NCBI GenBank assembly: GCA_009731375.1
Contig: BJOX01000192.1
Coordinates: forward strand, 241,810-305,809
Source: Paulinella micropora
Taxonomy: Eukaryota; Cercozoa; Imbricatea; Euglyphida
Direction: 5' to 3'
Length of the DNA stretch: 64,000 bases
Shown: piece after piece, positions 52,931-64,000 of the stretch
How positions within the stretch are numbered: the first letter of the stretch is position 1
Layout: each line of letters opens with the position of its first letter
Position numbers and translations under genes: made by a program
The notes under the pieces: model-generated
Told to the model about the DNA's origin: nothing
Databases searched by the model: none
What the model saw: only the letters and a program-made list of their open reading frames with translations

Positions 52931-54920
52931 ATGCGAAGCATGAAGCGCAATTCTAAAATATCAAAGGCTAAGGTAAGACCCCCGCGAGTGTATAGGAATA
53001 AGAGCGGGAGACCTTATATTATCCAGAAGGGTAAAAAATATTATCTTAATTTTGGTAAGAAAACAAATGATATGAGCACACTTCCAATCGTTAAGTTGTT
53101 TTTGAAATATATTGGTAAGCCGAGGCCACAAAGGCAGGGCCGCAAACAAATGGAAAAAATAATCAAATCTGATTTCAATTGTCTTGAACACGAGAACAGA
53201 AACCAGATACAAAGCAACTTAAAAAGAAATATGAGTTAATACATGACGAGGAAGAAAAGGAAAAGAAGAAGAGGGAAGTTGTGATAGAAGAAAAGAAAAG
53301 GCTAGAACGAAAAGTCGTAGCAGATGCTAAGGAAAGACAAGATATAATGGATAGGGAACATAAAAGAGAACTAGCGGATATTAATGAACGAGAAGAACAA
53401 AAAGCCAGAGAACTAAGAAGGGAGCAAAAACTCATAGAAGATGTAAAATATGAAGAAGACAGAAAAAATAGGATACAAGCATTACCACCGCCACCACAAT
53501 ATCAATATATTATGCCACCGCAGCAGGGACAGCCACAAGAACAACAGGCACAGCCAGAGGTAAAAGTTAAGCCAAATAAAGAATTTGAAGACAATAAAAA
53601 ATTAATCACAAATTCTGGAGTTTTTACTCAAGCAGATATAGATAATTGGGATCCTNNNNNNNNNNTTCAGATGGCTATAGCCACAGCGACATCTTTAGAG
53701 GAACAGAAAAAGTTAGCAGAAGAATATAAAGAAAAATTTGAAAAGGAAGAAAAGAAAGCAGAAGAAAAGGGTAAGCATTTTGAAAATTTACAAATTAATC
53801 AATTTTTAATCTCTGCATTTTCAAAAACCTATCACCCAAACATTACTATAAAAGAGTTAGCACAGGCTTTAAAAAAAGACTAGATAGTGATGGACATAAA
53901 AAATTAAATTACAAAGACACTTCAAAGTGGATAATTAACATGATTAAAAGGTTTAATATTGATGTTGGAAATGAAAAGGAAAACGTAAAAAGAAAAGTAG
54001 CGGATTATGCTAGATATGAAGAGTTTATGGGTATTAATGAACAAAAAGGGAATGGAGCGAAGACATTAGAAGAATTAATTGATAAGGTATTTTCAATAAA
54101 AATAATTAAAAAATATTTAGCCCGCAAAGATTGGAAACACACAATGAACAAACATGATTTTGTAAATACTCTAACGAACAAAATGACTATAGACCCAAAT
54201 GTAGATAAAAAAGTTTCAAATGATTTGAATATTGACGAGGGAATACCCCAACCGCTACCCCCGAGCATCACTTCACAGCAACCAGAGCCACAGCAACCAG
54301 AGCCAGAGCCACGGCAACCAGAGCCACAGCAATCAGAGCCAGAGCCAGAGCCAGAGGAGACAACCATACCCCCGAGCGCCGCGGAGACGCCAGAGCAACA
54401 GCAAGAGCAATCCATGCAGGAAAGAGAGGGACGGGGACTAATGACTAATAAAATAGACGACATAATGAAAAAATATAGATGGTATCTCGGAGCAATAGCC
54501 AGTGATGAAATCTACAAGTTGAAGCCCGGAAGCTGAAAACGATACGGATTTATTATGAATTTGGACAATCACAAGCAAGCAGGGTCTCATTGGATCGCAG
54601 TATGGATAAGTCTAGATAAAGACAGGAGTGTTGAAGTGTATGAACCCTTAGCACTTTATGTACCGACGGAAGACTTTCAACAACAAATGAAGCAACTAAT
54701 AGACAAAAGCCACCCAAGCACATATCTATTAATGAAGGTTAATCAAGTAAAACAACAATCTGATACAAGCGACACATGTGGATGGCATAGTATGAGATTT
54801 TTAATGGAGCGGGCGAAAGGAAACCGGTTTAAGTTTGCTAGTGGATATACAGACCTAAAAGAAGAAGAAGCGGAGAAATTAAAAGCACAGAATGGGTATG
54901 GTTTTGACACCTATTTATAA
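52931..54920 (+). pseudogene. PRO: Polinton polyprotein with C-terminal adenain-like protease (piece C)
   Basis: ATG at 52931 (MRSMKRNSK). Order: a basic N-terminal domain (SGRPYIIQKGKKYYLNFGKK), a charged coiled coil (from about 53281), a Pro/Gln linker, a 10-N gap at 53656, helical domains including KKYLARKDW, a long Pro/Glu/Gln linker, then the protease: MTNKIDDIMKKYRWYLGAI, GSHWIAVWI (His), VEVYEP (acid) and SDTCGWHSMRFL (Cys). Breaks: a frame change near 53240-53280, another near 53883-53940, and TGA at 54534-54536 where piece A has AGA (Arg) just before the catalytic His. Polinton proteases are usually separate genes, so fusion to a structural-looking polyprotein is notable. Confidence 0.9.
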
Positions 54921-55395
54921 AAGATATTCAAAACAAATATCATCAAACCATTTAATTAATTTAGATACTACATCTTCGTCATGTTTTATACGGAGTAAAT
55001 GATATCCTTTTTCTTGACAATATGTATTTTTTACTTGGTCATATTTTTTTTTTGTTTTTTCAAATGCTTTTTCTGCTTTCTCTTTAGAAATTCTACCAAA
55101 TCTAACAGGTTCAAAATGTTGTATCCCATCATATTCAATAAATATTGGTTTCTCATTATGTTGTAATATGAAATCCCATTGTAATAAATGTTTTAACCTT
55201 AACTTCGTATGCAGTGTTGTATTGAAAATTAATGTTAAAACCTTTTAATATCTCCATTATTTTTAATTCTCCGACTGAACAATTCATTTTTTTTGAACAA
55301 TTATTACAACACTTTCTTAACTCACCCTTTCTGTTTCTTGAAAAATATTCTTCCTTTATCTCACTATGACATCTTGAGCACTTTCTTAAACTCAT
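54915..55395 (-). pseudogene. VSR-like/PD-(D/E)XK endonuclease with zinc ribbon
   Basis: Starts MSLRKCSRCHSEI at 55395 with CxxC...CCNNC forming a zinc-ribbon-like N-terminus. Then comes GELKIMEILKGFNINF, a slip near 55190, then WDFIL, the catalytic-core-like IFIEYDGIQHFEPVRFG and DQVKNTYCQEKGYHLLRI. This arrangement is that of the VSR-fold endonucleases common in giant viruses. Role in the element unknown (genome processing or homing-like). It is on the strand opposite to its neighbours, and its stop codon (54917-54915) lies inside the last codons of the protease gene. Confidence 0.8.
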
Positions 55396-55452
55396 AATTA
55401 TACATATATATACATAGAATTTTAAATAAAATATTATTTATATAATATAACA

Positions 55453-56269
55453 ATGGATTACAAGGAAGGAAGAAGTTCGGGTATCTATTACATAAATAGT
55501 AAAAATAGGATAACTGGCACAGACAGCGACTTTACACACGAATTAAACTTAAAATCACTAGACAATCCCACACATTGTAAAATTCTTAATATCTATGTAC
55601 CGAAGTCGTATTATTCGGTGTCTTCACCATATAATACTTTTACATTATCCGAAGACGGGTATGAGGCTTTAATTACGATACCTGAGGGAAACTACACAAT
55701 GAACAATTTAAAAAATAAGTTGTCGGAGGTACTGACGACAGAAAGTCCGAATGACTATACTTATGTTGTCTCAAGCAACAATACAAACACAGAAGCGGAG
55801 GATGGTAAATTAACATTCAGTGTTTCAAATAACGGAGGTATTCAACCGCGGTTTATATTTGATGGTGATACACGTATTCACGAGGTTATGGGTTTTGATA
55901 GAAATTCAACATATTTCTTCGCTAATGATTTTATTAAATCGCCAAATGTAATTATTTTAGCTGGCGAAAAAACTCTGTATCTTCAATCGGACTTAGTTGG
56001 TGAATGAAGGTGATAATCACGTGCTACAAGAAATATACACAGCCAACGAAACTCCATTTGGTGCCATTATATACGACGGAAGTGGGTCGGAGTATGGTAA
56101 GAAATTATCCGCCAGCTCAAATAATGTGTATCGGTTTTATCTTACAGACGAAAACGATCAGGCTATAAATCTTAATGGTTTGGGTATCGTTATGACATTG
56201 TTGATTTACAGAGAGACTAATTATTTTAATTTATTTACATCATTTTTTAATTTGTTAAAGGTGAGGTAG
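55453..56269 (+). pseudogene. Penton (minor capsid) protein
   Basis: Starts MDYKEGRSSGIYYINSKNRI, followed by GTDSDFTHELNL, YVPKSYYSVSSPYNTF and EGNYTMNNLKNKL, the usual N-terminal layout of Polinton penton proteins (single jelly roll). A frame change near 55997-56007 leads to a second frame ending INLNGLGIVMTLLIYR and TAG at 56267. It occupies capsid vertices with the MCP. It lies upstream of the MCP on the same strand. 56270-56365 between them is AT-rich with no strong hairpin. Confidence 0.85.
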
Positions 56270-56365
56270 TGATTTAAATATTTATTTTATTATTTTAATT
56301 TTGTCTATAAATATATTCCAGTGAATTAGTTAATTTTCACAACTGCCAAAAAACCTAAAAACAAA

Positions 56366-57826
56366 ATGCCAACTCAACACGGAGGCGAACTAGACTTTTC
56401 TAGAACCGACTACATCAGTGCTTCGTATCGTTTGAATAAATTAACTCCGCGAGAAGGTGCGGGAGCTATTACTATCACTACCGCAGGAGGACAAGAAAGC
56501 AACTTTGACCTTATCAGCAGGCCATTTAACTTAGCCCGCTCTGTCTTGAGTTTTACTTATGCACCACCAGCAATTGCAGCGAACTATAACAAATGCTATA
56601 TGGATTGTCTGGCTCCTATTGGACAAATTCAACTTCAAACCCGTAGCGGTGTTTATCTGTGCGATGTAAATGAAGTTGGTAATTTTACAAAGATTATTTG
56701 GAAGGCCGAAACTTCTATGAAGGACTTTCTGACACTTGAAAACCACGATAATGGAAGTGGTGCGGGATGTATGCTTCAAAAGTGTAATGTAGATAGTAAG
56801 ATTAATATCTCAACTTCACAAATAGTAAAGGAGACTTTTAGAATAACAATGACTGATGCTGGTAATGATATTGCAGCAAGTATTAAGGCTATGTTTTGGT
56901 GAACCTGTTGTTAATGCCCGTCGCCATGATGATGCCTGTATCGCGGATGGAAGTGGGCAACTCTCTGTCGTCAATGTCGCTTACAACGATCCTAAGTATT
57001 TCTCTGGCGGTTCTATTACTTCCGCTGAGCCTTCTATCAGTGTTAAGATAAATCTGGGTATGCTTTACAATACTATTTTCGCCCTAGATAAGACTATTAT
57101 GTTTCCAGAGATTTTGAATATGCGGATTGTGTGGCAACAGACCCCTAAAATTTATTATTACAATAACGACCCCTTATCAATTGCTGGCGGAGCGGTTGTT
57201 GCTGCAGGTAATGTAAGTGTTTCTAATCTTAACTTGTTCCTTGCTGTAGAAACTAATCCCGATGTCATTCAATCAATTCAACAAAAGGTGGCGAGTGCTG
57301 AAGGTATGAGTTTTAATATTGATTATCCTATGTTTATAAAAATTCCATTGCTCAATCCACTACACAAAATATCATTCTCCGCTTTGATAGGGGGCATGGT
57401 AAAAGGTTGAAGAAAATTTATCACACACTCTTTAACAACACAGAAAACAAGAATACCGCTTGTGATATTGATAACAGAGCAACCGCTAAGACTACCAGTT
57501 TTCACACCACACTTGACGGGGCACGACTTCAGGAATTTGAAATATTTCCCTCCTTCGAAGATTATATGTGCTTGAAACATAAACTTGAAGGTTCTGTTTT
57601 TATGAATTCAAATGTGTATCAATACAACTGGTTCTGGGTTGATACTTGGGATAATACCCGCCCGCTGTGGATCAAAGACCAAAATGAAGTTAGCGGGCTT
57701 GACCTTTCCAATGAGAGGCGATGGGAATTCATTAGCACTACACAGAATAATGCTCATCAGCACGTAAGTGTAGCAATCACTCAGCGGGAGGTTCAGGTTA
57801 AGTCAAATATAATTTCAATTTCATAA
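56366..57826 (+). pseudogene. MCP: Major capsid protein, double jelly roll
   Basis: Starts MPTQHGGELDFSRTDY. The N-terminal jelly roll includes FDLISRPFNLARSVLSF and DCLAPIGQIQLQTRSG. After a T-run slip near 56895 comes EPVVNARRHDDACIADG, SISVKINLGMLYN and MRIVWQQTPKIYYYN. After a second slip near 57405 the C-terminal part includes FEDYMCLKHKLEGSV and YNWFWVDTWDNTRPLW. Total about 485 residues, the usual size of Polinton MCPs, which form the trimeric capsomers of an icosahedral shell. Assignment rests on size, gene order (penton, MCP) and motifs; a structure search would confirm. Confidence 0.85.
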
Positions 57827-57894
57827 ACATACAATCAGCCGAAACAAAAAATTTAAAAAATTTAGATTTATTTTTTTTAATTCAATATAACACA

Positions 57895-57921
57895 TTTGTT
57901 TTTGAGGTAGTCAAAAACAAA
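57895..57921. terminator. 11-bp-stem hairpin between MCP and the next gene
   Basis: Arms TTTGTTTTTGA (57895-57905) and TCAAAAACAAA (57911-57921), loop GGTAG, ending 5 bp before the ATG at 57927. Confidence 0.65.
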
Positions 57922-57926
57922 AACAA

Positions 57927-59178
57927 ATGACTACACACCAGAGAAATTTAATCGCGCAAAATCCAGACGGAGATTTTTTAAACGTCAGGGTCGGATATGA
58001 TGGTGGTATTAAAACTGACAATATGAAAACTGCTTTTGGAGAAACACTAGTTGGACAATTAACTCCAGTTGTTCAGGAAATCTTTCCATACACTATTAAT
58101 ACAAGGGTATGGATCAAAACAGAAACAAAATCTTCTGTGTCATTTTTGAATAATATGGCAGAAAAAAAAATTCAAGCAGATAACACGGCGAATGCTATCC
58201 TAACAAGTAAAAGAAGAATAAAATATCGGACTGGTATGGGAGTTGTTGGTCGCTTCACTGCTATATGGACGACTGATGACACAAAAACATATTATTCGTG
58301 TGTAGGAATTTGTGAAAGTGATTTTTCAAATGGTTTTTATTTTTATAAAACTAATGTCGGGACGAGTATTCTACAAGCCAAAGGAGGGGCTACAACTTTT
58401 ATTCAACAAGCAAACTGGGATGACCCGTGCAATGGAACAAAAGATATGCATGATATTGATTGGAGTAAAGGAAATGTATTCCAAATTCAATTTCAATATT
58501 TAGGATTTGGTGCTATAAGCTTTTCTATTGAAAATCCTACGACAGGTGAATTTCAATTAGTCTATACTATTAAGTATGCGAATGCCAACACAGGTGTAAG
58601 TCTAAGAAACACTACTTTACCATTTACCGCACTAATGAGGAATGATGCTTCTACAGGAATTCAAACTCTTAAAACATCGAGTGTTGGATTATTTATTGAA
58701 GGGAGTAATACGATAAACACAAGTATAACAAACGAAGTGGAAGGAAGTAAAGCAGCAAACACAACTGAAAACACTATTATTAGTATCAGGAATACAGCAA
58801 CATTTGATGCTGCTGGTGATAATTTAACAAATTATTCAAATGTTTATTTATCCCACGTTGATAAGTATTACGAATGAAGATAGTAAGGCGTGTGTAGTAA
58901 GAATGGTATTGAATGGAACACTAACTGGAGCGGGTTTTGCAAATGTTGATACTAAGTATTCAATTGTAGATACTGATACAAAGGCGAGTGCAGTTGCCAA
59001 CGGAACAACAATTTTTAAACTTTATGTAAATTCTCAATCAACTCAACAAACAAATCTTAGAAATTATGATATATATCTGTCTCCTAGTGATGTATTGACT
59101 TTTACACAAAAATCCGTTGCTACTGCTAATAATAATTCAAATGTTAATTTTATCGCTAACTTCATAGAAGACCAATAA
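57927..59178 (+). pseudogene. Putative virion (spike/fibre-type) protein downstream of MCP
   Basis: MTTHQRNLIAQNPDGDFLNV, GGIKTDNMKTAFGETLVG and MGVVGRFTAIWTTDD, then beta-rich sequence (FQIQFQYLGFGAISFSIEN), a slip near 58855, and a C-terminal segment (MVLNGTLTGAGFANVDTKYS) to TAA at 59176. About 415 residues. Asn/Thr/Ser-rich and beta-rich, like receptor-binding or outer virion proteins. No family recognised with certainty. Same strand as the MCP and directly downstream. Confidence 0.65.
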
Positions 59179-59199
59179 AGCAAAAAAAATTAAATGAAT

Positions 59200-59653
59200 A
59201 AAATATCATTATAAGATTTTTTATGTCATCCACATTTTGGCACCACTGCTGTTGAACTAACCATTCAAGGTATAGTTTATCAATCTTGGCTAAATCTTCA
59301 ATGTTTATGTGTGCATATTTTCCATATTGAAGAACAATATCTTTTTTTGCGGTACATCCTTCGTCTGTAGCATTCGTTATTTCTTCACCCACATTTATTT
59401 TAATCTCCGTAATTCTAGTCTCTTTTTAATCAGTTGCCTTAAAAGGTGTGCTTGGTTCTTCCATTATAATTTTTGCTAGTGCAGGCTCCAATAGAATAAC
59501 TACTTTCACATTGTCGTCCCTTGGTTTGTATTGCTCATAGAAAGAAACCATGTCAGGCTTAGTTCATTTAATCGTGGGTTTCTTAATTTCGCTGTCAAGC
59601 TTCCATTTCTCAATTTCGTTTAAGTAGTACTGTTTGGTTGACAGGTCAGTCAT
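59200..59653 (-). pseudogene. Small protein with FGKYKG-type domain, paralogue 1
   Basis: Starts MTDLSTKQYYLNEIEK at 59653, with TGA at 59566-59564 and TAA at 59428-59426 in frame. The C-terminal part reads LQYGKYAHINIEDLAKIDKL and YLEWLVQQQW. This Y/FGKY-(about 10)-I..D..YL.W pattern is the small C-terminal domain of ExoX-like exonucleases and DUF3820-type proteins, which is why I call it so. Role in the element unknown. Confidence 0.6.
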
Positions 59654-59699
59654 TGATATATACAAAGTAAATATTAATTTTTATTGTAAATATCTTTTT

Positions 59700-59970
59700 A
59701 CTTCACTTTTAATGTATATAAATTTATCAAACCACTGCTGTTTCATTACCCATTCAAGATATGGCTTATCAATAGTTGCAACATCTTCAATTTTTTTCCT
59801 TTGTATTTGCCAAACTGAAAAACATCTGTTGGCTTTCCTTCTCTACTTTTTTCAATTGCCTTAATTTCTTCATCAATCATCTGTTGGACATCTCTTACTG
59901 AAAAAAATTCCTTATTATTCTTAATTGAAAGTCGTCTAAATTTTTCAGATAGTCTGGTGCGGGTGGTCAT
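59700..59970 (-). pseudogene. Small protein with FGKYKG-type domain, paralogue 2
   Basis: Starts MTTRTRLSEKFRRLSI at 59970, with RDVQQMIDEEIKAIEK and then FQFGKYKGKK. A slip in the A-run that follows throws off the frame. In the next frame the domain continues with ATIDKPYLEWVMKQQW. Tandem paralogue of the gene at 59200-59653 and the outermost gene of piece C. Confidence 0.65.
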
Positions 59971-60016
59971 TGGTCTATATAGATTGGTAAAAAAAAATTA
60001 TGGAAAAAATTAATTA

Positions 60017-60067
60017 TAAACAAACAAAGTTTGTGTTATAGCAAAAATAATTCGTGATTTTTTTATA
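60017..60067. repeat. AT-rich double hairpin, relative of 20607-20655
   Basis: CAAAC/AAA/GTTTG, then GTTATAGCAAAAAT and a weaker second stem ending GTGATTTTTTTATA. About 47 bp upstream of the start of the outermost gene of piece C. Confidence 0.7.
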
Positions 60068-60076
60068 ATCAAAAGG

Positions 60077-60209
60077 CTTAATATTTGTTATATTGAATTT
60101 GGATAAAATTATGTATATTTTTGTTGAAATTAATAGTAAGACAAATTTATATAAAATAGCTTTATTTTATATAAAAGATAAGTGTGCTATAGTGGTACCT
60201 ATAGTAGTT
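60077..60209. repeat. Putative Polinton terminal repeat (piece C end)
   Basis: Nearly identical to 36389-36525 (a few substitutions and indels) and ends at the same CTATAGTAGTT. Since piece C ends in capsid-side genes and piece B in PolB-side genes, identical outward ends are what an inverted terminal repeat predicts. 60210-60730 is AT-rich without a recognisable gene. Confidence 0.6.
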
Positions 60210-60735
60210 TTGTAACTGTTATTTTTCTGGAAAAGCTTAGTGCTTAGGGGAAATGCTAGCTTTTTCTTTTCGTAATGCAAGCAAAACGAATAAGAAATAA
60301 TAGTTGCAGAACATGAATTAAGGTAAGAAATAATATTATTGATTATTATTGTAGAAATATTTTTAATATGTACTGAAATTATTTTTAATAAAAATATGTA
60401 CATGTAGTTACATGGAAATTCAAGTGGACAAGCGCAAATTTGTATAAATAAATAAATAATATATTAGCGTACAAATAGCAATAAATATAATCAAAATTAT
60501 TTTTCATAAATTTACAGTTATATACTGAAAAAATTAATAAGAAAATATTAAAAAAATTTATAAAAACTGTCAACAAGTTATTGATGAAGAAAAAACGAAG
60601 TAAGTTATGGTTTTGTAAAAGAATATTTTATAAAAATAAATAAAAAACAATTGAAAAATACCTCAGGTGAAGTATTGAACATTCTTCATCCAATCAGGAA
60701 AATAACAATTGAAAAAATCAATTTACACATTCAGG

Positions 60736-60830
60736 TGCGCGAGGCCAAGGAATGGGTTGTAGGTCTGCAAGCTTCTGCACCAACTGTAGATTTTCCCCCC
60801 CAAACATTCAGCCGTTTTTTAGGATAAATA
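60736..60830 (+). other. Possible host exon
   Basis: ACATTCAG at 60727-60734 is a plausible acceptor, and the following frame reads VREAKEWVVGLQASAPT up to a C-run. The next 300 bp (to 61150) have protein-like short frames on both strands without a consistent gene. Confidence 0.25.
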
Positions 60831-61474
60831 TTTGCCGATAGGGCAGCCGGAACAGTCGGAAAGGTCCGCTCAGTGCCCCCAAATTGTACCGCAATAATTG
60901 GTCTAGGTGCCGAATAAGAAGTGAGAAAACTGGTTGGACCGGGCGGCCCGCTGATAGGCGAAAGGTTCCTACCTTGAGGGGCTTCCCGTCTGTGTGTAAC
61001 GAAGGCAACCCGCTCATCGGTGCTGCCCTGCTGCCAGTATATTAGAAACATGAACGTCCACAAGCATTTATCACTCGAGCAGAGGCTCAAGTCGAACTCG
61101 GTCTTTTCTCTGACCTTGTTCCAACCTAATTTGTCGAACTCACGTACCCTATGCGCGTTTGCTGACAGACTAGCTCAATTTGGGCAAGAGGAACGCTGAC
61201 AATACCCAAACTTTCTGACGTAATTTCCAGGTCCCAGTTCAGCTCAATTCGTCTCCTTTTGTTGACATTTGTAACTAATCNNNNNNNNNNNNNNNNNNNN
61301 NNNNNNNNNNNNNNNNNNNNNNNNNNNNNNNNNNNNNNNNNNNNNNNNNNNNNNNNNNNNNNNNNNNNNNNNNNNNNNNNNNNNNNNNNNNNNNNNNNNN
61401 NNNNNNNNNNNNNNNNNNNNNNNNNNNNNNNNNNNNNNNNNNNNNNNNNNNNNNNNNNNNNNNNNNNNNNNNNN

Positions 61475-64000
<2,526 letters not shown>

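Noticed and set aside
29527-54536. An altered genetic code with TGA read as Trp or Arg
   Set aside because: TGA ends the membrane-protein gene at the homologous place in pieces A and C, ordinary Trp codons are TGG in the capsid protein, and the disputed TGAs face both Arg and Trp.
60731-61090. A minus-strand 119-codon gene
   Set aside because: Several competing frames of similar quality exist on both strands here and none has a recognisable motif or splice support.

Overview
The window is nuclear DNA of a eukaryote. It shows GT-AG introns whose flanking reading frames join in phase, a Ty3/gypsy retrotransposon, a tRNA-headed SINE with a (TTA)n tail, satellite arrays and very long microsatellites (AGT, AAT, ATCT, CT, AT). 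The species cannot be named from the sequence. Nine runs of N (5001-5010, 17127-17364, 18474-18483, 29122-29209, 38830-38839, 53656-53665, 61281-61474, 62425-62616, 63338-63347) mark a scaffold. At one of them (38830-38839) the flanking contig ends are the same sequence left unmerged.

Layout. 1-727 is the end of a 594-bp satellite array. 728-5000 is a minus-strand gypsy fragment (gag-like region, retropepsin, reverse transcriptase, RNase H, no integrase). 5011-10353 is eight and a half near-identical 594-bp units running into an exon. 10.9-12.2 kb holds two smaller tandem repeats. 12.5-18.3 kb holds exons of unrecognised multi-exon host genes on both strands. 36.9-42.7 kb is a decayed plus-strand host gene or gene cluster, with a zinc-binding-like first exon and a ubiquitin-specific protease at the far end. 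42.8-46.7 kb and 61.4-64.0 kb are mostly microsatellite, with two SINEs at 43.2-43.8 kb.

The most interesting part is three pieces of a Polinton (Maverick) virus-like element. Piece A (18.7-29.1 kb) carries a coiled-coil/adenain-like protease polyprotein, a small basic protein, the packaging ATPase, a small conserved protein, a membrane protein, a peptidase-S74 fibre and a retroviral-type integrase. Piece B (30.4-36.5 kb) carries a second integrase, accessory genes and a protein-primed DNA polymerase B, and ends in a putative terminal repeat. Piece C (46.8-60.2 kb, inverted relative to A) carries fibre, membrane protein, Cys-rich secreted protein, ATPase, polyprotein/protease, a VSR-like nuclease, penton, double-jelly-roll major capsid protein, another virion protein and two small FGKYKG-type proteins, and ends in the same terminal repeat. 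Laid over each other, the pieces give one gene order: repeat / FGKYKG genes / virion protein / MCP / penton / nuclease / protease polyprotein / small protein / ATPase / 118-aa protein / membrane protein / fibre / accessory / integrase / accessory / coil / PolB / repeat. Replication (PolB), integration (INT), maturation (PRO), packaging (ATPase) and capsid (MCP, penton) functions are all represented, but almost every gene has frameshifts or stops, so the pieces look like relics. Indel errors in homopolymers could explain some of the breaks.

Two features of the element stand out. A 36-bp unit made of two hairpins is inserted in frame at three places inside piece A genes and is absent from the same sites in piece C. 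Strong single or paired hairpins also sit between genes, often just before start codons.
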